Shown here: piece by piece, positions 1 to 8,384 of the stretch
Layout of the letters: every line of letters starts with the position of its first letter
Position numbering within the stretch: position 1 is the first letter of the stretch
Assembly (NCBI GenBank): GCA_902493795.1
Contig: CABUQZ010000020.1
Location: 1-32,421, forward strand
Direction: 5' to 3'
Length of the DNA: 32,421 nt
DNA from: an uncultured Clostridium sp.
GTDB lineage: Bacteria > Bacillota_I > Bacilli_A > RF39 > UBA660
Position numbers and translations under genes: made by a program
The notes under the pieces: model-generated
What the model was told of the DNA's origin: nothing
Databases searched by the model: none
The model's input: only the letters and a program-made list of their open reading frames with translations

Positions 1-481
1 AAAATAAAATTTTTAATGCTTCTTCTGATACATTTGGTTTTGATTGTGTATGCTTAATAAAAGGTTTGCTTTGGGGATGGAATGGGAATACTAATCATGT
101 ATATGGTGGAGCAAAATATGCTTCTAATGGCATTCCAGATTATAATGCAGATCAAATGATTTAACAATGTACATCTTTATCAACTGATTTTAGTAAAATA
201 GAAATAGGGGAAGTTGTACATATTACAGGTCATATAAGGATATATGTTGGTGATGGATTAATTTTTGAGTGTACACCAATTTGGAATGACAAAATTCAAT
301 TAACTTCATTATTAAATGTTGGTAAGAAACAAGGCTATAATGGTAGAATATGGAATGAAGATGGTAAATTAAAGTATATCGAATATATATTGATTCCAAC
401 ATTATTAAAAAGACAATCGAAGAACTTGCAAAAAAAGTAATTGAAGGTAAGTGGAGAAATGGAAAATTAAAAAAAATATAA
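1..481 (+). pseudogene. Decayed phage-type lysin (NlpC/P60- or CHAP-like plus CW_7 remnant), 5' end outside window
   Basis: The frame starting at base 3 reads as a cysteine peptidase-like cell-wall hydrolase. The motif GFDCVCLIKGLLWGW carries a candidate catalytic Cys, and GHIRIYVGDG carries a candidate His. The frame is broken twice. A TAA at 162-164 interrupts it after NADQMI, and near 400-415 the reading frame shifts, so the matching downstream part continues in the frame of base 413 as TIEELAKKVIEGKW, ending at the TAA 479-481. That last piece matches the start of the CW_7 (Cpl-7) cell-wall-binding repeat and stops early. Two independent lesions argue for a real pseudogene and not a sequencing error. 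Lysins of this build usually come from phages or integrated mobile elements; that origin is inferred. The exact hydrolase family is uncertain. Confidence 0.75.
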
Positions 482-503
482 CAGTTGGAATATTTCCAAC
501 TGT
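481..503 (+). other. 10-bp perfect hairpin after the lysin remnant
   Basis: The arms 481-490 and 494-503 are exact reverse complements around a 3-base loop, starting at the last base of the lysin stop codon. No T-run follows, so by itself it is not a standard terminator. It may act together with the hairpin 15 bases downstream. Confidence 0.5.
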
Positions 504-515
504 CAGGCTGTAGAA

Positions 516-541
516 AGAGCCATTTAAAAGATGGCTTTTTG
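516..541 (+). terminator. Intrinsic terminator of the lysin remnant
   Basis: An eight-pair stem (516-523 with 531-538, one G-T pair) closes a 7-base loop and runs into five T residues (536-540). It fits a Rho-independent terminator for the decayed lysin gene. Confidence 0.6.
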
Positions 542-593
542 TTAGATTATAATACCTTTAAAGATCACACTAAATAAAAATAAATCATAAATA

Positions 594-660
594 TGATAAA
601 ATTTATTTAGAAAGAACTTTGGAGGTGTTTTTTATTAATAAGGTTGATCCATTCATTTAA
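594..660 (+). pseudogene. Orphan promoter and RBS in front of a nine-codon ORF stump
   Basis: An extended -10 box TGATAAAAT (594-602) is followed by a strong Shine-Dalgarno GGAGGTG (621-627). At the right distance stands ATT (634) where a start codon is expected, then eight codons ending in TAA 658-660. This looks like the 5' end of a gene whose body was deleted and whose ATG mutated. No downstream coding part is seen, because the opposite-strand gene begins its 3' end at 668. The start-codon reading is inference. Confidence 0.35.
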
Positions 661-667
661 TTCCCTT

Positions 668-1525
668 TTATTTTGTACTTTCATAAGCTTTTAAAACAAT
701 ATCACTATTTGTATATTTAAGAAGTGACTCAAATACACCAACATCATCCCAAAGAAAGTCACATTTTATCATATTTATTCCTTTTGTCTTTTCATAAATT
801 GCATAAGCAGTAGATAAAGGACTACATTTATGATATTCAAAAGCAATATCTTTATTATTATCCATAGCAACCTTTAATCTCTTGTAGTCATCTGGTAGAA
901 TATTCTTATAAAGTAAAAGCATATAATCGATATTAAAACAACTTATATCGCTACTCCAATAATAATTCTTAGAATTAAAATAATATGTAGCGGTATCCTT
1001 ATCAGGTTTTTCTTTAAATTCTGTAATTAAAGAAATATTATTTCCTTTAGAATCACATTTTAAATATCCATATCTTTCAAGAGGTTCAGTAGGTTTTATT
1101 CCAAATAAAACTAAATCATTGTTTTCAACAACGTGTTTATAAGCTTTATCTAAAGTTTTAACAAATAACATAGTATCAGGAATATAGTGATCAGCTGGAA
1201 AAATAAATAAAGTAGAATCTTGTCTTATCTTTTTAATATATAAACAAGAATATAAAACACATGGAGCAGTACTTCTTTGTTCTGGCTCAATTATAATATT
1301 TTCATCATTAACAAATGGAAGTAACTCCTTAATAAAATGACGATATTCAATAGGTAAAATAAAGAATATATTATCTTTTTCAATATACTTATTAACCCTT
1401 TCATAAGTAAGTTCTAATAAAGTCTTTTGATTAAACATTTTAACAAATTGTTTTGGTCTTTCTTTAGTAGATAAAGGATAAAGTCTTGATCCACAACCTC
1501 CACATGTGATAAGTGCACATTTCAT
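668..1525 (-). CDS. manC: Mannose-1-phosphate guanylyltransferase (GDP-mannose pyrophosphorylase)
   Basis: The 285-aa protein is a sugar-nucleotide transferase that would make GDP-mannose from mannose-1-phosphate and GTP in the cytoplasm. The N-terminal signature GGCGSRLYPLS followed by RPKQF is the nucleotide-binding loop of the ManC/AlgA type. FPADH (about residues 109-113) carries the metal-binding Asp, and WSSDISCFN and LWDDVG match the sugar-binding motifs near the C-terminus. It has only the transferase domain and lacks the C-terminal cupin (isomerase) half of bifunctional enzymes. The ATG at 1525 is chosen because GGGGG lies 5 bases upstream; a longer reading would need a TTG six codons earlier, inside that site. 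A terminator separates it from the upstream gene, so it is probably transcribed alone. No other sugar-nucleotide or glycan genes are adjacent. Confidence 0.82.
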   Translation of the reverse strand: MKCALITCGGCGSRLYPLSTKERPKQFVKMFNQKTLLELTYERVNKYIEKDNIFFILPIEYRHFIKELLPFVNDENIIIEPEQRSTAPCVLYSCLYIKKIRQDSTLFIFPADHYIPDTMLFVKTLDKAYKHVVENNDLVLFGIKPTEPLERYGYLKCDSKGNNISLITEFKEKPDKDTATYYFNSKNYYWSSDISCFNIDYMLLLYKNILPDDYKRLKVAMDNNKDIAFEYHKCSPLSTAYAIYEKTKGINMIKCDFLWDDVGVFESLLKYTNSDIVLKAYESTK

Positions 1526-1614
1526 ATTAACCCCCACTTTCAAGCCACATATTATAACACTATTAATAATAAAAGTAAATTATTAAAAAAGTGTTATTAT
1601 ATTCTATGCTAATA

Positions 1615-1655
1615 AAGTAAAAAAAATAATAGCAATCATTTTACTTGCTATTATT
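1615..1655 (-). terminator. Terminator overlapping the stop codon of the 252-aa gene
   Basis: Arms 1625-1635 and 1645-1655 pair over 11 bp around a 9-base loop, and on the minus strand eight U residues follow (1619-1626). The stop codon of the upstream gene (1641-1643) lies in the loop. Confidence 0.8.
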
Positions 1656-2399
1656 AATTTTTTTAACTAAAGATTTTCCTTTATTATTAGTACGTGATGC
1701 TAATATAACATTAATTTCTTCTAAATCTTTATCTTCTTTATCAAAATTTATATCATCAAAAACTTTTGGACATGATAACTTTGAAACACCATCTTCAACA
1801 ACCCATCCATGTGGTAGTTCATATACTTCAAAGAAATCAGAAGATAGAGAATAATGAAGTAATCTAGTTCCATTAGAAATTACTTTGTAGTATTCATTAA
1901 ACTCAAAGTTTCCACTACAATTTTTATGAGAAAGTCCGGAAAATAAACCATCTCTTACGCTCTTACCATCAAAATTGCAACCAGTTACATCTCTAATAAT
2001 ATTAACATTAGTACTTACTACTACGTTATCTTTATCTTGAATGCTAACTTTACTTTCAAAATTACCATTATCAAGCATAGTAAAACGCATTATTGATTTA
2101 CAATATATTTGTTTTAATTTTTCATAATCCCAGAAATAATTATAATCTTTTCCTTCGTAAACATGGAATGTTCCTTGAATAGTCCCTCTTAAATCATAAA
2201 CACGGAGAGAAGTAATATCAAAATCTTCAACACCATATCTACTACAACTATATTTATATCCAGTAGTTAAATCTGAATAAGAATCTGTTTTAGGAGCAAT
2301 ATTAGATCCTTCTGGTCTTAACAATCCATCTACAAACATAGATTGATTAAAATAAGATTCGAGGTCTTTTTTTTCCTTTGCTAATTCTTCTTTTGACAT
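1641..2399 (-). CDS. Hypothetical protein, 252 aa
   Basis: I do not recognise the family. The protein is soluble by eye, with no signal peptide or membrane span. A charged N-terminal helix (MSKEELAKEKKDLESYF) is followed by a beta-rich body with many aromatic and Asn/Asp residues, then a lysine- and aspartate-rich tail. Cysteines are scattered without a metal-binding spacing. Translation start is well supported: GGGAGG at 2408-2413 lies 8 bases from the ATG, and a TATAAT-like -10 box lies at 2432-2437. It has its own promoter and its own terminator, so it is a single-gene unit between yigZ and the guanylyltransferase gene. No function is proposed. Confidence 0.75.
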   Translation of the reverse strand: MSKEELAKEKKDLESYFNQSMFVDGLLRPEGSNIAPKTDSYSDLTTGYKYSCSRYGVEDFDITSLRVYDLRGTIQGTFHVYEGKDYNYFWDYEKLKQIYCKSIMRFTMLDNGNFESKVSIQDKDNVVVSTNVNIIRDVTGCNFDGKSVRDGLFSGLSHKNCSGNFEFNEYYKVISNGTRLLHYSLSSDFFEVYELPHGWVVEDGVSKLSCPKVFDDINFDKEDKDLEEINVILASRTNNKGKSLVKKINNSK

Positions 2400-2431
2400 A
2401 ATAAATTCCTCCCAACTGTCAAGCAGACGCT

Positions 2432-2437
2432 ATTATA
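2432..2437 (-). promoter_or_regulatory. -10 box for the 252-aa gene
   Basis: TATAAT on the minus strand, 33 bases upstream of the ATG and just before a GGGAGG ribosome site. No convincing -35 hexamer is seen 17 bases upstream. Confidence 0.45.
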
Positions 2438-2466
2438 CATCAAATTTTAAATAAAATCTACATAAT

Positions 2467-2498
2467 TAAAAAAAATAATAGATTATTTTTCTATTATT
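2467..2498 (-). terminator. Terminator overlapping the yigZ stop codon
   Basis: Arms 2474-2481 and 2491-2498 form an 8-bp stem with a 9-base loop, followed on the minus strand by a run of U (2468-2475). The yigZ stop codon (2483-2485) is in the loop. Confidence 0.75.
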
Positions 2499-3052
2499 TT
2501 ATTCTCTATATCTAAAAGTGTATATTTATTTTCAAGTTCTTTTTTTAAACTGTCGTCACATAGAACAATATATTTAACTTTATCAGTGTATTCTTTAACA
2601 TAATTTTCTTTTACTAAATGTTCAACATCTTTTTGCTCTTCATAGCTTACTTCAAGAGTTACTTTATATCCACTAACAAGTTCATAAAAAGAAAGGGTAG
2701 AAAGAGTATTTAAAACAGCTTTTCTATAAGCCCTAACAAGCCCACCAACACCCAGCTTAATACCACCAAAGTATCTTATTACAACACATAAAACATTGTT
2801 TAAAAGATATTTATTTAAAGTATCCATAATAGGAACACCAGCAGTACCACCAGGTTCACCATCATCACTAGACTTTCTGTTATCATCGATAATATAGGCA
2901 TAACAATAATGACTTGCTTCTTTATATTTAATTCTCATTTGATCTAATAGATTTTTTACTTCAGAAACATCGCTAACTCTTATTAACTCACAAATAAATC
3001 TTGACTTATTAATAACAGTTTCATAAGACTTATTTTCCTTAATAGATTTCAT
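2483..3052 (-). CDS. yigZ: YigZ/IMPACT (UPF0029) family protein
   Basis: The 189-aa protein belongs to the YigZ/IMPACT family, which is widespread in bacteria; its eukaryotic relative IMPACT regulates the Gcn2 kinase. The bacterial role is not settled. The N-terminal domain shows the family signature: ASHYCYAYI, then SDDGEPGGTAGVPI, then VIRYFGGIKLGVGGLVRAY. The C-terminal ~65 residues fit the smaller ferredoxin-like second domain (DUF1949 type). The ATG at 3052 is chosen because GGTGGTGA lies just upstream. A reading beginning 21 codons earlier would add a spurious hydrophobic stretch with no ribosome site. It is divergent from uvrC across about 146 bases. Confidence 0.88.
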   Translation of the reverse strand: MKSIKENKSYETVINKSRFICELIRVSDVSEVKNLLDQMRIKYKEASHYCYAYIIDDNRKSSDDGEPGGTAGVPIMDTLNKYLLNNVLCVVIRYFGGIKLGVGGLVRAYRKAVLNTLSTLSFYELVSGYKVTLEVSYEEQKDVEHLVKENYVKEYTDKVKYIVLCDDSLKKELENKYTLLDIENKIIEK

Positions 3053-3198
3053 AAAATCACCACCTAAATTATATAATATTTTAAAAAAATAACAAACAAA
3101 AAGAATAAATAACACTTAATAATCTATAATATATATGAATATCAACGTAGATATTATATTATTCTTAATTTTATGATATACTTTTTTTGGTGATAAAT

Positions 3199-4986
3199 AT
3201 GGATGAAATAAAAAAGCACATACATGAAAAACTATCTTTAGTACCAGAGCTTCCAGGAAGTTACCAAATGAAAAATAAAGATGGAATAATAATCTATGTT
3301 GGAAAAGCTAAAAACCTTAAAAGAAGATTAAAAAGTTACTTTACAAGAACAGTTACAGGAAAAACTTTAATGCTTGTAAACGATATAGTAGATTTCGAGT
3401 ATATTGTAACAAATACTGAGTTAGAATCCCTAATTCTTGAAATAACTTTAATTAAAAAATATGATCCTAAATATAATATTCTTTTAAAAGATGATAAAAG
3501 CTATCCATATATTGAACTAACAGATGAAGAATACCCTAAAGTACAAGTTGTAAGAAATTTAAATAGAAAGAAAAATAAATCTAAAAATAAGTATTTTGGA
3601 CCATACCCAAATGTTTCTGCAGCAAGAAAGACAGTTGATGTAATTAATAGAGTGTATCCTTTAAGAAAATGTGTTCATCTAGGAAAAGACATATGTCTTT
3701 ATTATCATATTGGTGAATGTCTAGGCTACTGCAAAGAAGAAATGATAGACAAAAATAAATTAATAGAAATGAAACAAGAAATAACATCATTTTTAAATGG
3801 TAATAAAGAAATAATAACTAAAAGACTCGAAGAGGATATGAATAGAGCAAGTGATAACCTAGACTTTGAAAAAGCTCTTGAATACAAGAAAATGCTAGAG
3901 GACATTAATATCACTCTTGCAAAACAAAGAATAGATTTAAATAAAAATTATAACTTTGACTTATTTGGTTACTATAACGAAAAAAATTATCTTTCAGTTG
4001 AGGTATTCTTTATAAGAGAGGGAATTTTATTTGGACATCATCACGATATATTTAACTATTATGGTGAAGTTGAAGAATCAGTCTTAGAATATATTATTAA
4101 ATACTATCAAAAAGGTAATTTAGTTCCAAAAGAAATAATGATACCTAGTGAAATAGATAGTGAACTATTATCTTCTTACTTAAATACAAAAGTAAATACT
4201 CCGATTAAAGGTGACATAAAAAATCTACTAAATCTTGCTGGATCAAATGCTAAGATGTCACTAGAAGAAAAGATGGCAACATTAAAAAGAAATGATGATG
4301 CCCGTCTTGCAGCATTAAATGATTTAGAAAAAGCCTTAGGCTTTAAAGTACATAGAATTGAAACATTTGATAACTCTCATCTTTTTGGAACGTTTTACGT
4401 CTCTGGAATGGTTGTGTTTGATGACTTTATACCAAATAAAAATTTATATCGTAAATTTAAAATCAGTACAGATGTAAAAGATGACTTGAAAGCGATGAAA
4501 GAAGTAATTTATAGAAGATACTTCAAAGTCTTAATGGAAGACTTAGATAAACCAGACTTAATAATAGTAGATGGTGGTGAAACACAAGTAAGTGTTGCTA
4601 AAGAAATAATTGATTCTTTAGGCCTTGATATAAAAATAATAGGGCTAAAGAAAAATGATAAACATAGAACTAGTAGCATTATCGATTGGAATTTAAAAGA
4701 AATTGAAATTGATCCAAAAAGCAATCTTTTCTTATTCCTAACAAGAATACAAGATGAAGTTCATAACTATGCCATTAACTATCATAGAACAATAAAATCC
4801 CATGGTATGTTATCAAGTGTGTTGAGTATGGTTGAAGGAATAGGAGAAGTAAGAAAAAAAGAATTATTAAGAAAATATGGCTCACTTAAGAAAATAAAAG
4901 AAGCAAATAAAGAAGAACTAGAAAGTATATTATCAAAACAAGTGGCTGATAACTTAATAACTTATTTAAAAAATATTGAATCATAA
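3199..4986 (+). CDS. uvrC: UvrABC system protein C (excinuclease subunit)
   Basis: UvrC (595 aa) makes both incisions during nucleotide excision repair after UvrA/UvrB load on damage. The N-terminal GIY-YIG nuclease is visible from about residue 13 (LPGSYQM, GIIIYVGKA, then RRLKSYF). A UVR motif for UvrB contact lies near residue 200-235 (LDFEKALEYKKMLEDI). The C-terminal half carries the RNase H-like endonuclease (ETFDNSH, DLIIVDGG, DEVHNYAI) and a helix-hairpin-helix region (VEGIGEVRKKELL). Length matches the family. The ATG at 3199 is preferred over the TTG four codons upstream because GGTGAT (3189-3194) sits in front of it. uvrA and uvrB are not in the window. The promoter of the next gene starts two bases after its stop codon. 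Confidence 0.97.
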   Translation: MDEIKKHIHEKLSLVPELPGSYQMKNKDGIIIYVGKAKNLKRRLKSYFTRTVTGKTLMLVNDIVDFEYIVTNTELESLILEITLIKKYDPKYNILLKDDKSYPYIELTDEEYPKVQVVRNLNRKKNKSKNKYFGPYPNVSAARKTVDVINRVYPLRKCVHLGKDICLYYHIGECLGYCKEEMIDKNKLIEMKQEITSFLNGNKEIITKRLEEDMNRASDNLDFEKALEYKKMLEDINITLAKQRIDLNKNYNFDLFGYYNEKNYLSVEVFFIREGILFGHHHDIFNYYGEVEESVLEYIIKYYQKGNLVPKEIMIPSEIDSELLSSYLNTKVNTPIKGDIKNLLNLAGSNAKMSLEEKMATLKRNDDARLAALNDLEKALGFKVHRIETFDNSHLFGTFYVSGMVVFDDFIPNKNLYRKFKISTDVKDDLKAMKEVIYRRYFKVLMEDLDKPDLIIVDGGETQVSVAKEIIDSLGLDIKIIGLKKNDKHRTSSIIDWNLKEIEIDPKSNLFLFLTRIQDEVHNYAINYHRTIKSHGMLSSVLSMVEGIGEVRKKELLRKYGSLKKIKEANKEELESILSKQVADNLITYLKNIES

Positions 4987-4987
4987 A

Positions 4988-5016
4988 TTGATATTTACAC
5001 TTTTATATAGTATAAT
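4988..5016 (+). promoter_or_regulatory. Sigma-A-type promoter for the small anchored protein and mutL
   Basis: TTGATA (4988-4993), a 17-base spacer and a perfect TATAAT (5011-5016), located directly after the uvrC stop codon. It is one of the clearest promoters in the window and would drive the two-gene unit 5041-7199. Confidence 0.75.
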
Positions 5017-5040
5017 TCATAACAGAAAGGATAAAGATGT

Positions 5041-5421
5041 ATGGATAAATTATTGAAGAAAAAGAAAGAATTAATAATAGGGGGAGTTTTATTATTAGCA
5101 GTTATATTATGTATTGTATTTTTAGTAACAAATGGTAAAGATAAAAAGGAAAAAAACAATGATAATAACATAGAAGACACCAATAAAGCACCACAAGACG
5201 TTGTATTTACTGAAGAAGATTTAAAAAGTGCTTATGGAGTAAGTAAAGAAGATGCTATTAATTTGGTAAAACCTTTATTTAATAGTGATAACTTTGAATA
5301 TACGGCTGTTGTAACAAATAAAGCAAAATATCTAGTTACTGTAAAAAATACTATTTCAAAAAAAGAATACAAATTTGAAGTTGATCCAGTAACAAAATCA
5401 TATTACGAAATAGAGAAATAA
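5041..5421 (+). CDS. Small membrane-anchored extracytoplasmic protein (possibly PepSY-like)
   Basis: The 126-aa protein has a lysine-rich N-terminus (DKLLKKKKE), one strong membrane span at about residues 11-30 (IIGGVLLLAVILCIVFLV), a charged Asn/Lys/Asp-rich linker, and a compact C-terminal domain of about 70 residues outside the membrane. The domain's pattern (a helix with EDAINLVKPLF, then strands YTAVV, YLVTVKN, YKFEVDP) resembles PepSY-type domains, but the match is weak and I do not assert it. A GAAAGGA site lies about 9 bases before the ATG. mutL begins two bases after its stop, so the two are co-transcribed from the promoter at 4988. A functional link with mismatch repair is not implied. 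Confidence 0.75.
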   Translation: MDKLLKKKKELIIGGVLLLAVILCIVFLVTNGKDKKEKNNDNNIEDTNKAPQDVVFTEEDLKSAYGVSKEDAINLVKPLFNSDNFEYTAVVTNKAKYLVTVKNTISKKEYKFEVDPVTKSYYEIEK

Positions 5422-5423
5422 GT

Positions 5424-7199
5424 ATGGGTAAAATTGAAGTAATGAGTGAAAACTTAGCTAATAAAATTGCAGCAGGAGAAGTAGTAGAAAAATGTATGAA
5501 TGTTGTAAAAGAATTAGTTGAGAATTCAATTGATGCCAAAGCAACACAAATAAAAATAAATCTAGTTGATAGTGGTGTTAAAGAAATTACGATAATCGAT
5601 GATGGAATAGGGATGGACAAAGAAGATGCCATCCTTGCTTTTTCAAGACATGCAACAAGTAAAGTTAAAAACCTAGAAGATTTATTTTATGTAAGCAGTT
5701 TAGGTTTTAGAGGAGAAGCACTCCCATCAATTGCAGCAGTAAGTCTAGTAGACCTTAAAACAAGTAATGGTGAAGTAGGAACAGAAGTAATAATCGATGG
5801 TGGTGAAATTAAAGAAGTTAAGCAGGCAGATTTAAAAAAAGGAACAAGAATAACAGTAAAGAACCTATTTTATAACACACCTGTAAGATTGAAATACTTA
5901 AAAAACTTACATATAGAACTAGCTAATACAAGTGAATATATAAATAAAATGGCACTATCGTTTCCTAATGTTAAATTTACTTTAACAAACAACGAAAAAG
6001 TTATATTTAATAGTGATGGATCTGGTAATTTACTAAAAGTAATTGGAAATGTCTATGGAATGGATTTAACCAAAAAAATGATTCCAATAGAAAACAGTAA
6101 TGATGATTATGATATAAATGGTTATATATGTTATCCAGATGTCTGCAGAAGTTCTAAAAATAATATTAATATATTAGTTAATGGAAGAGTAATTAAAAAT
6201 ACCGAAATAAACAAAATAATTATGGAAGCATATTTTAATCATATGCATGAAGGAAAATACCCAATAGTAGTATTAAATATCAATGTTGATCCAATATTAA
6301 TAGATGTTAATGTTCATCCAACAAAAATGGATATCAAGTTTTCTAAAATGGATACTTTAAAAGAATTGATTCTAACTACAATAAATAGTAAATTAAATAG
6401 CTTAAGTCTAATACCTCAAGTTGAAATAAAAGATGAAAAAGAAGATTATATCTATAATGAAGAACAAAAAAATGAAAGCGAAGAATTAACTCTTGATTTA
6501 ACTGATTATGAAGTAAATGACACTAAAGAAATTTATACTAAACCAGTTTTTAAAGAAGAAATAAAAGAAACAAGTGAAACAAAAGAAGACAAAATTATAG
6601 ATCTGCAAGAAGTAAGATTAAAAAAAATGAGACCTATTGGGGCAATACATGCTACGTTTATAGTAGCAGAAAATGAAGATGGAATGTATTTAATCGATCA
6701 ACATGCTGCAGCAGAACGTATTAATTATGAAATCTATCTTGAAAAATTATCAAGTAATGACAACAAAAAAATAGATTTATTAGTTCCAATAAAAATAGAA
6801 TTAACTTCTAAAGAATTTATTATAATAAAAGAAAATTTTGAGCTTTTAAACTCTTTAGGATTTGACGTTGAAGAATTTGGAATAAATACAATTGTTATAA
6901 GAAGTCATCCATATTGGTTAGATTTTAAATATGCAGAAGATTCAATAAGAAAGATTATTGAAATAATAATCTCTACTGAATCATTTGATAAAGAGAAATT
7001 TATTGATAGAGTTGCAGCAAGTGTAGCATGTAAAGCATCTATTAAAGCTAATCAAGTAATATCAATAGAAGAAATGCAGGATTTACTAAATAGATTAAGA
7101 TATACTAAAAATCCATTTAACTGTGCTCATGGAAGACCTACAATAATAAGTTATTCTTCATATGAACTAGATAAAATGTTTAAACGAATTTTAGATTAA
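5424..7199 (+). CDS. mutL: DNA mismatch repair endonuclease MutL
   Basis: MutL (591 aa) couples mismatch recognition by MutS to strand incision. The GHKL ATPase domain is complete: VENSIDA (E33, N34), DDGIGM (59-64) and GFRGEAL (94-100). NGRVI and DVNVHPTK mark the transducer domain. An acidic linker follows. The C-terminal domain has the endonuclease motif DQHAAAE (425-431), ACKASIKANQ and CAHGRPT (567-573), so it is the nicking type found in organisms without MutH. The usual CPHGRP is CAHGRP here. No mutS lies in the window. It follows the small anchored gene by two bases, so translation is probably coupled. Confidence 0.97.
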   Translation: MGKIEVMSENLANKIAAGEVVEKCMNVVKELVENSIDAKATQIKINLVDSGVKEITIIDDGIGMDKEDAILAFSRHATSKVKNLEDLFYVSSLGFRGEALPSIAAVSLVDLKTSNGEVGTEVIIDGGEIKEVKQADLKKGTRITVKNLFYNTPVRLKYLKNLHIELANTSEYINKMALSFPNVKFTLTNNEKVIFNSDGSGNLLKVIGNVYGMDLTKKMIPIENSNDDYDINGYICYPDVCRSSKNNINILVNGRVIKNTEINKIIMEAYFNHMHEGKYPIVVLNINVDPILIDVNVHPTKMDIKFSKMDTLKELILTTINSKLNSLSLIPQVEIKDEKEDYIYNEEQKNESEELTLDLTDYEVNDTKEIYTKPVFKEEIKETSETKEDKIIDLQEVRLKKMRPIGAIHATFIVAENEDGMYLIDQHAAAERINYEIYLEKLSSNDNKKIDLLVPIKIELTSKEFIIIKENFELLNSLGFDVEEFGINTIVIRSHPYWLDFKYAEDSIRKIIEIIISTESFDKEKFIDRVAASVACKASIKANQVISIEEMQDLLNRLRYTKNPFNCAHGRPTIISYSSYELDKMFKRILD

Positions 7200-7278
7200 A
7201 TTCAATGTATATATGATATAAAATGAATATTTAAAAAAAGTTAATATTTTATTAATTGAATTCCATAAGAAATTTAAA

Positions 7279-7294
7279 TTTACAAATTTGTAAA
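7279..7294. repeat. 16-bp perfect palindrome downstream of mutL
   Basis: TTTACAAATTTGTAAA reads the same on both strands. It lies between mutL and the Rpn-family gene. It could be a protein-binding site or a chance result of the AT-rich sequence. Confidence 0.35.
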
Positions 7295-7305
7295 AAGAAA
7301 ATTAA

Positions 7306-7352
7306 AAAAATCGAGAAGAAAGACCTAAAAAATTTCAAAATTCTCGATTTTT
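7306..7352 (+). terminator. Long-loop terminator between mutL and the Rpn-family gene
   Basis: Arms 7306-7317 and 7341-7352 are a perfect 12-bp match (core TCGAGAA/TTCTCGA) around a 23-base loop. The right arm ends in five T and is followed by CTTTT. It lies about 105 bases after the mutL stop and 45 bases before the next start, so it ends the mutL transcript or acts in the leader of the next gene. Confidence 0.6.
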
Positions 7353-7396
7353 CTTTTGAAAAAATTTATGCTAAAGTCTTTTCTTGAAAGGAGAAT

Positions 7397-8329
7397 ATGA
7401 TTAAAATGAACATTTTAAAAAATGAAAAAAATGATTATTTATATGACTTGAAGGTAAGAAAAGATTATCGTATAGAGTTACATAAAAAGAAGGAGGGAGA
7501 AAAGTTATCCATTGTATCAAAGACTATGTTTAAAGCAATGTTTCAAAACGAGAAAAGACTTATGTATTCTTGTTACTTATTATCTTGCTTATTAGATATT
7601 TCTTATGAAGAGTTAAAGAATAATCTTGAGCTAAGTAAGAATGAACTTGATAAGGATAAGGAAAATGAGGAAGGATTAAGAAGTGATTATGTAGCTAATA
7701 TTAATGGTACTACTATTAATATTGAAATGAATAATAATAGTGATGTTAGTACAATGGAAAGGAATGTAGAATATGCAGATAGACTTTATTCAAGTGGAAT
7801 AGAAAGAGGAAAAAAATCAAAATATCATCAACTAATTCAAATTAATTTCAATAATTTTAGCTTTCTTGGAAATGATAAAATAATCGATATTTATACGATT
7901 CAAAATGATGGTGGAGTAGTTCTAAACAACAAAATAATATTTATTAATATATATCTTCCAAACCTAAGAGAAAAATGTTATGATGAAGGCATAGAAGATC
8001 TAAGTGAGCTAGAAAGATACTTAATGGTATTAATAGAGACAGATGTAGCTTATGCTAAAAAATTAGGGAAGGGAAGAAAAATAATGGAAGATTATATCAA
8101 AGAAGCAGAAGATGCAGTATTAAAAGATGACTTGTTAAGATCTTATGATAAGGAACTAGCATATGGAGATGAAAGGTTTCGTGAAGGAATAATTGAAGGA
8201 GAAAAGAGTGGAAAGATACAAAAAGAGAGAGAAATTATTAAAACTATGTTAGAAAAAGGATTAACAGATGAAGAGATAATGGAATATACTCATTGCACTA
8301 AAGAACTTTTGAATGAAGTAAAGGGCTAG
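7397..8329 (+). CDS. Rpn-family PD-(D/E)XK nuclease (transposase-related)
   Basis: The 310-aa protein matches the Rpn/PD-(D/E)XK 'putative transposase' family, DNA nucleases linked to recombination-promoting activity and lately to phage defence. Visible features: an N-terminal region with conserved aromatic and basic residues; a helical segment with SCYLLSCLLDISYEEL; the nuclease core with D97 (LRSDYVANINGT) and E110 (TINIEMNNN); a region ERNVEYADRLYSSGIERG matching the family's helix; and a C-terminal small helix pair (MLEKGLTDEEIMEYTHC) common in this family. The usual ExQ is ExN here (E110, N112). GAAAGGAGA sits just before the ATG. It stands as a single gene between terminator 7306-7352 and miaA. 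Family assignment is likely; the activity is inferred. Confidence 0.78.
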   Translation: MIKMNILKNEKNDYLYDLKVRKDYRIELHKKKEGEKLSIVSKTMFKAMFQNEKRLMYSCYLLSCLLDISYEELKNNLELSKNELDKDKENEEGLRSDYVANINGTTINIEMNNNSDVSTMERNVEYADRLYSSGIERGKKSKYHQLIQINFNNFSFLGNDKIIDIYTIQNDGGVVLNNKIIFINIYLPNLREKCYDEGIEDLSELERYLMVLIETDVAYAKKLGKGRKIMEDYIKEAEDAVLKDDLLRSYDKELAYGDERFREGIIEGEKSGKIQKEREIIKTMLEKGLTDEEIMEYTHCTKELLNEVKG

Positions 8330-8384
8330 AAGAATTTGCAAAAGATACTTATAGGTAAAAAAATAGTATAATATAATTTTTTAG

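Noticed and set aside
668..1543. Longer start (TTG) for the guanylyltransferase gene
   Set aside because: The extra six codons cover the GGGGG ribosome site of the ATG at 1525.
3053..3115. N-terminal hydrophobic extension of YigZ
   Set aside because: The ATG at 3052 has a strong GGTGGTGA site, and YigZ proteins are soluble and begin near this Met.
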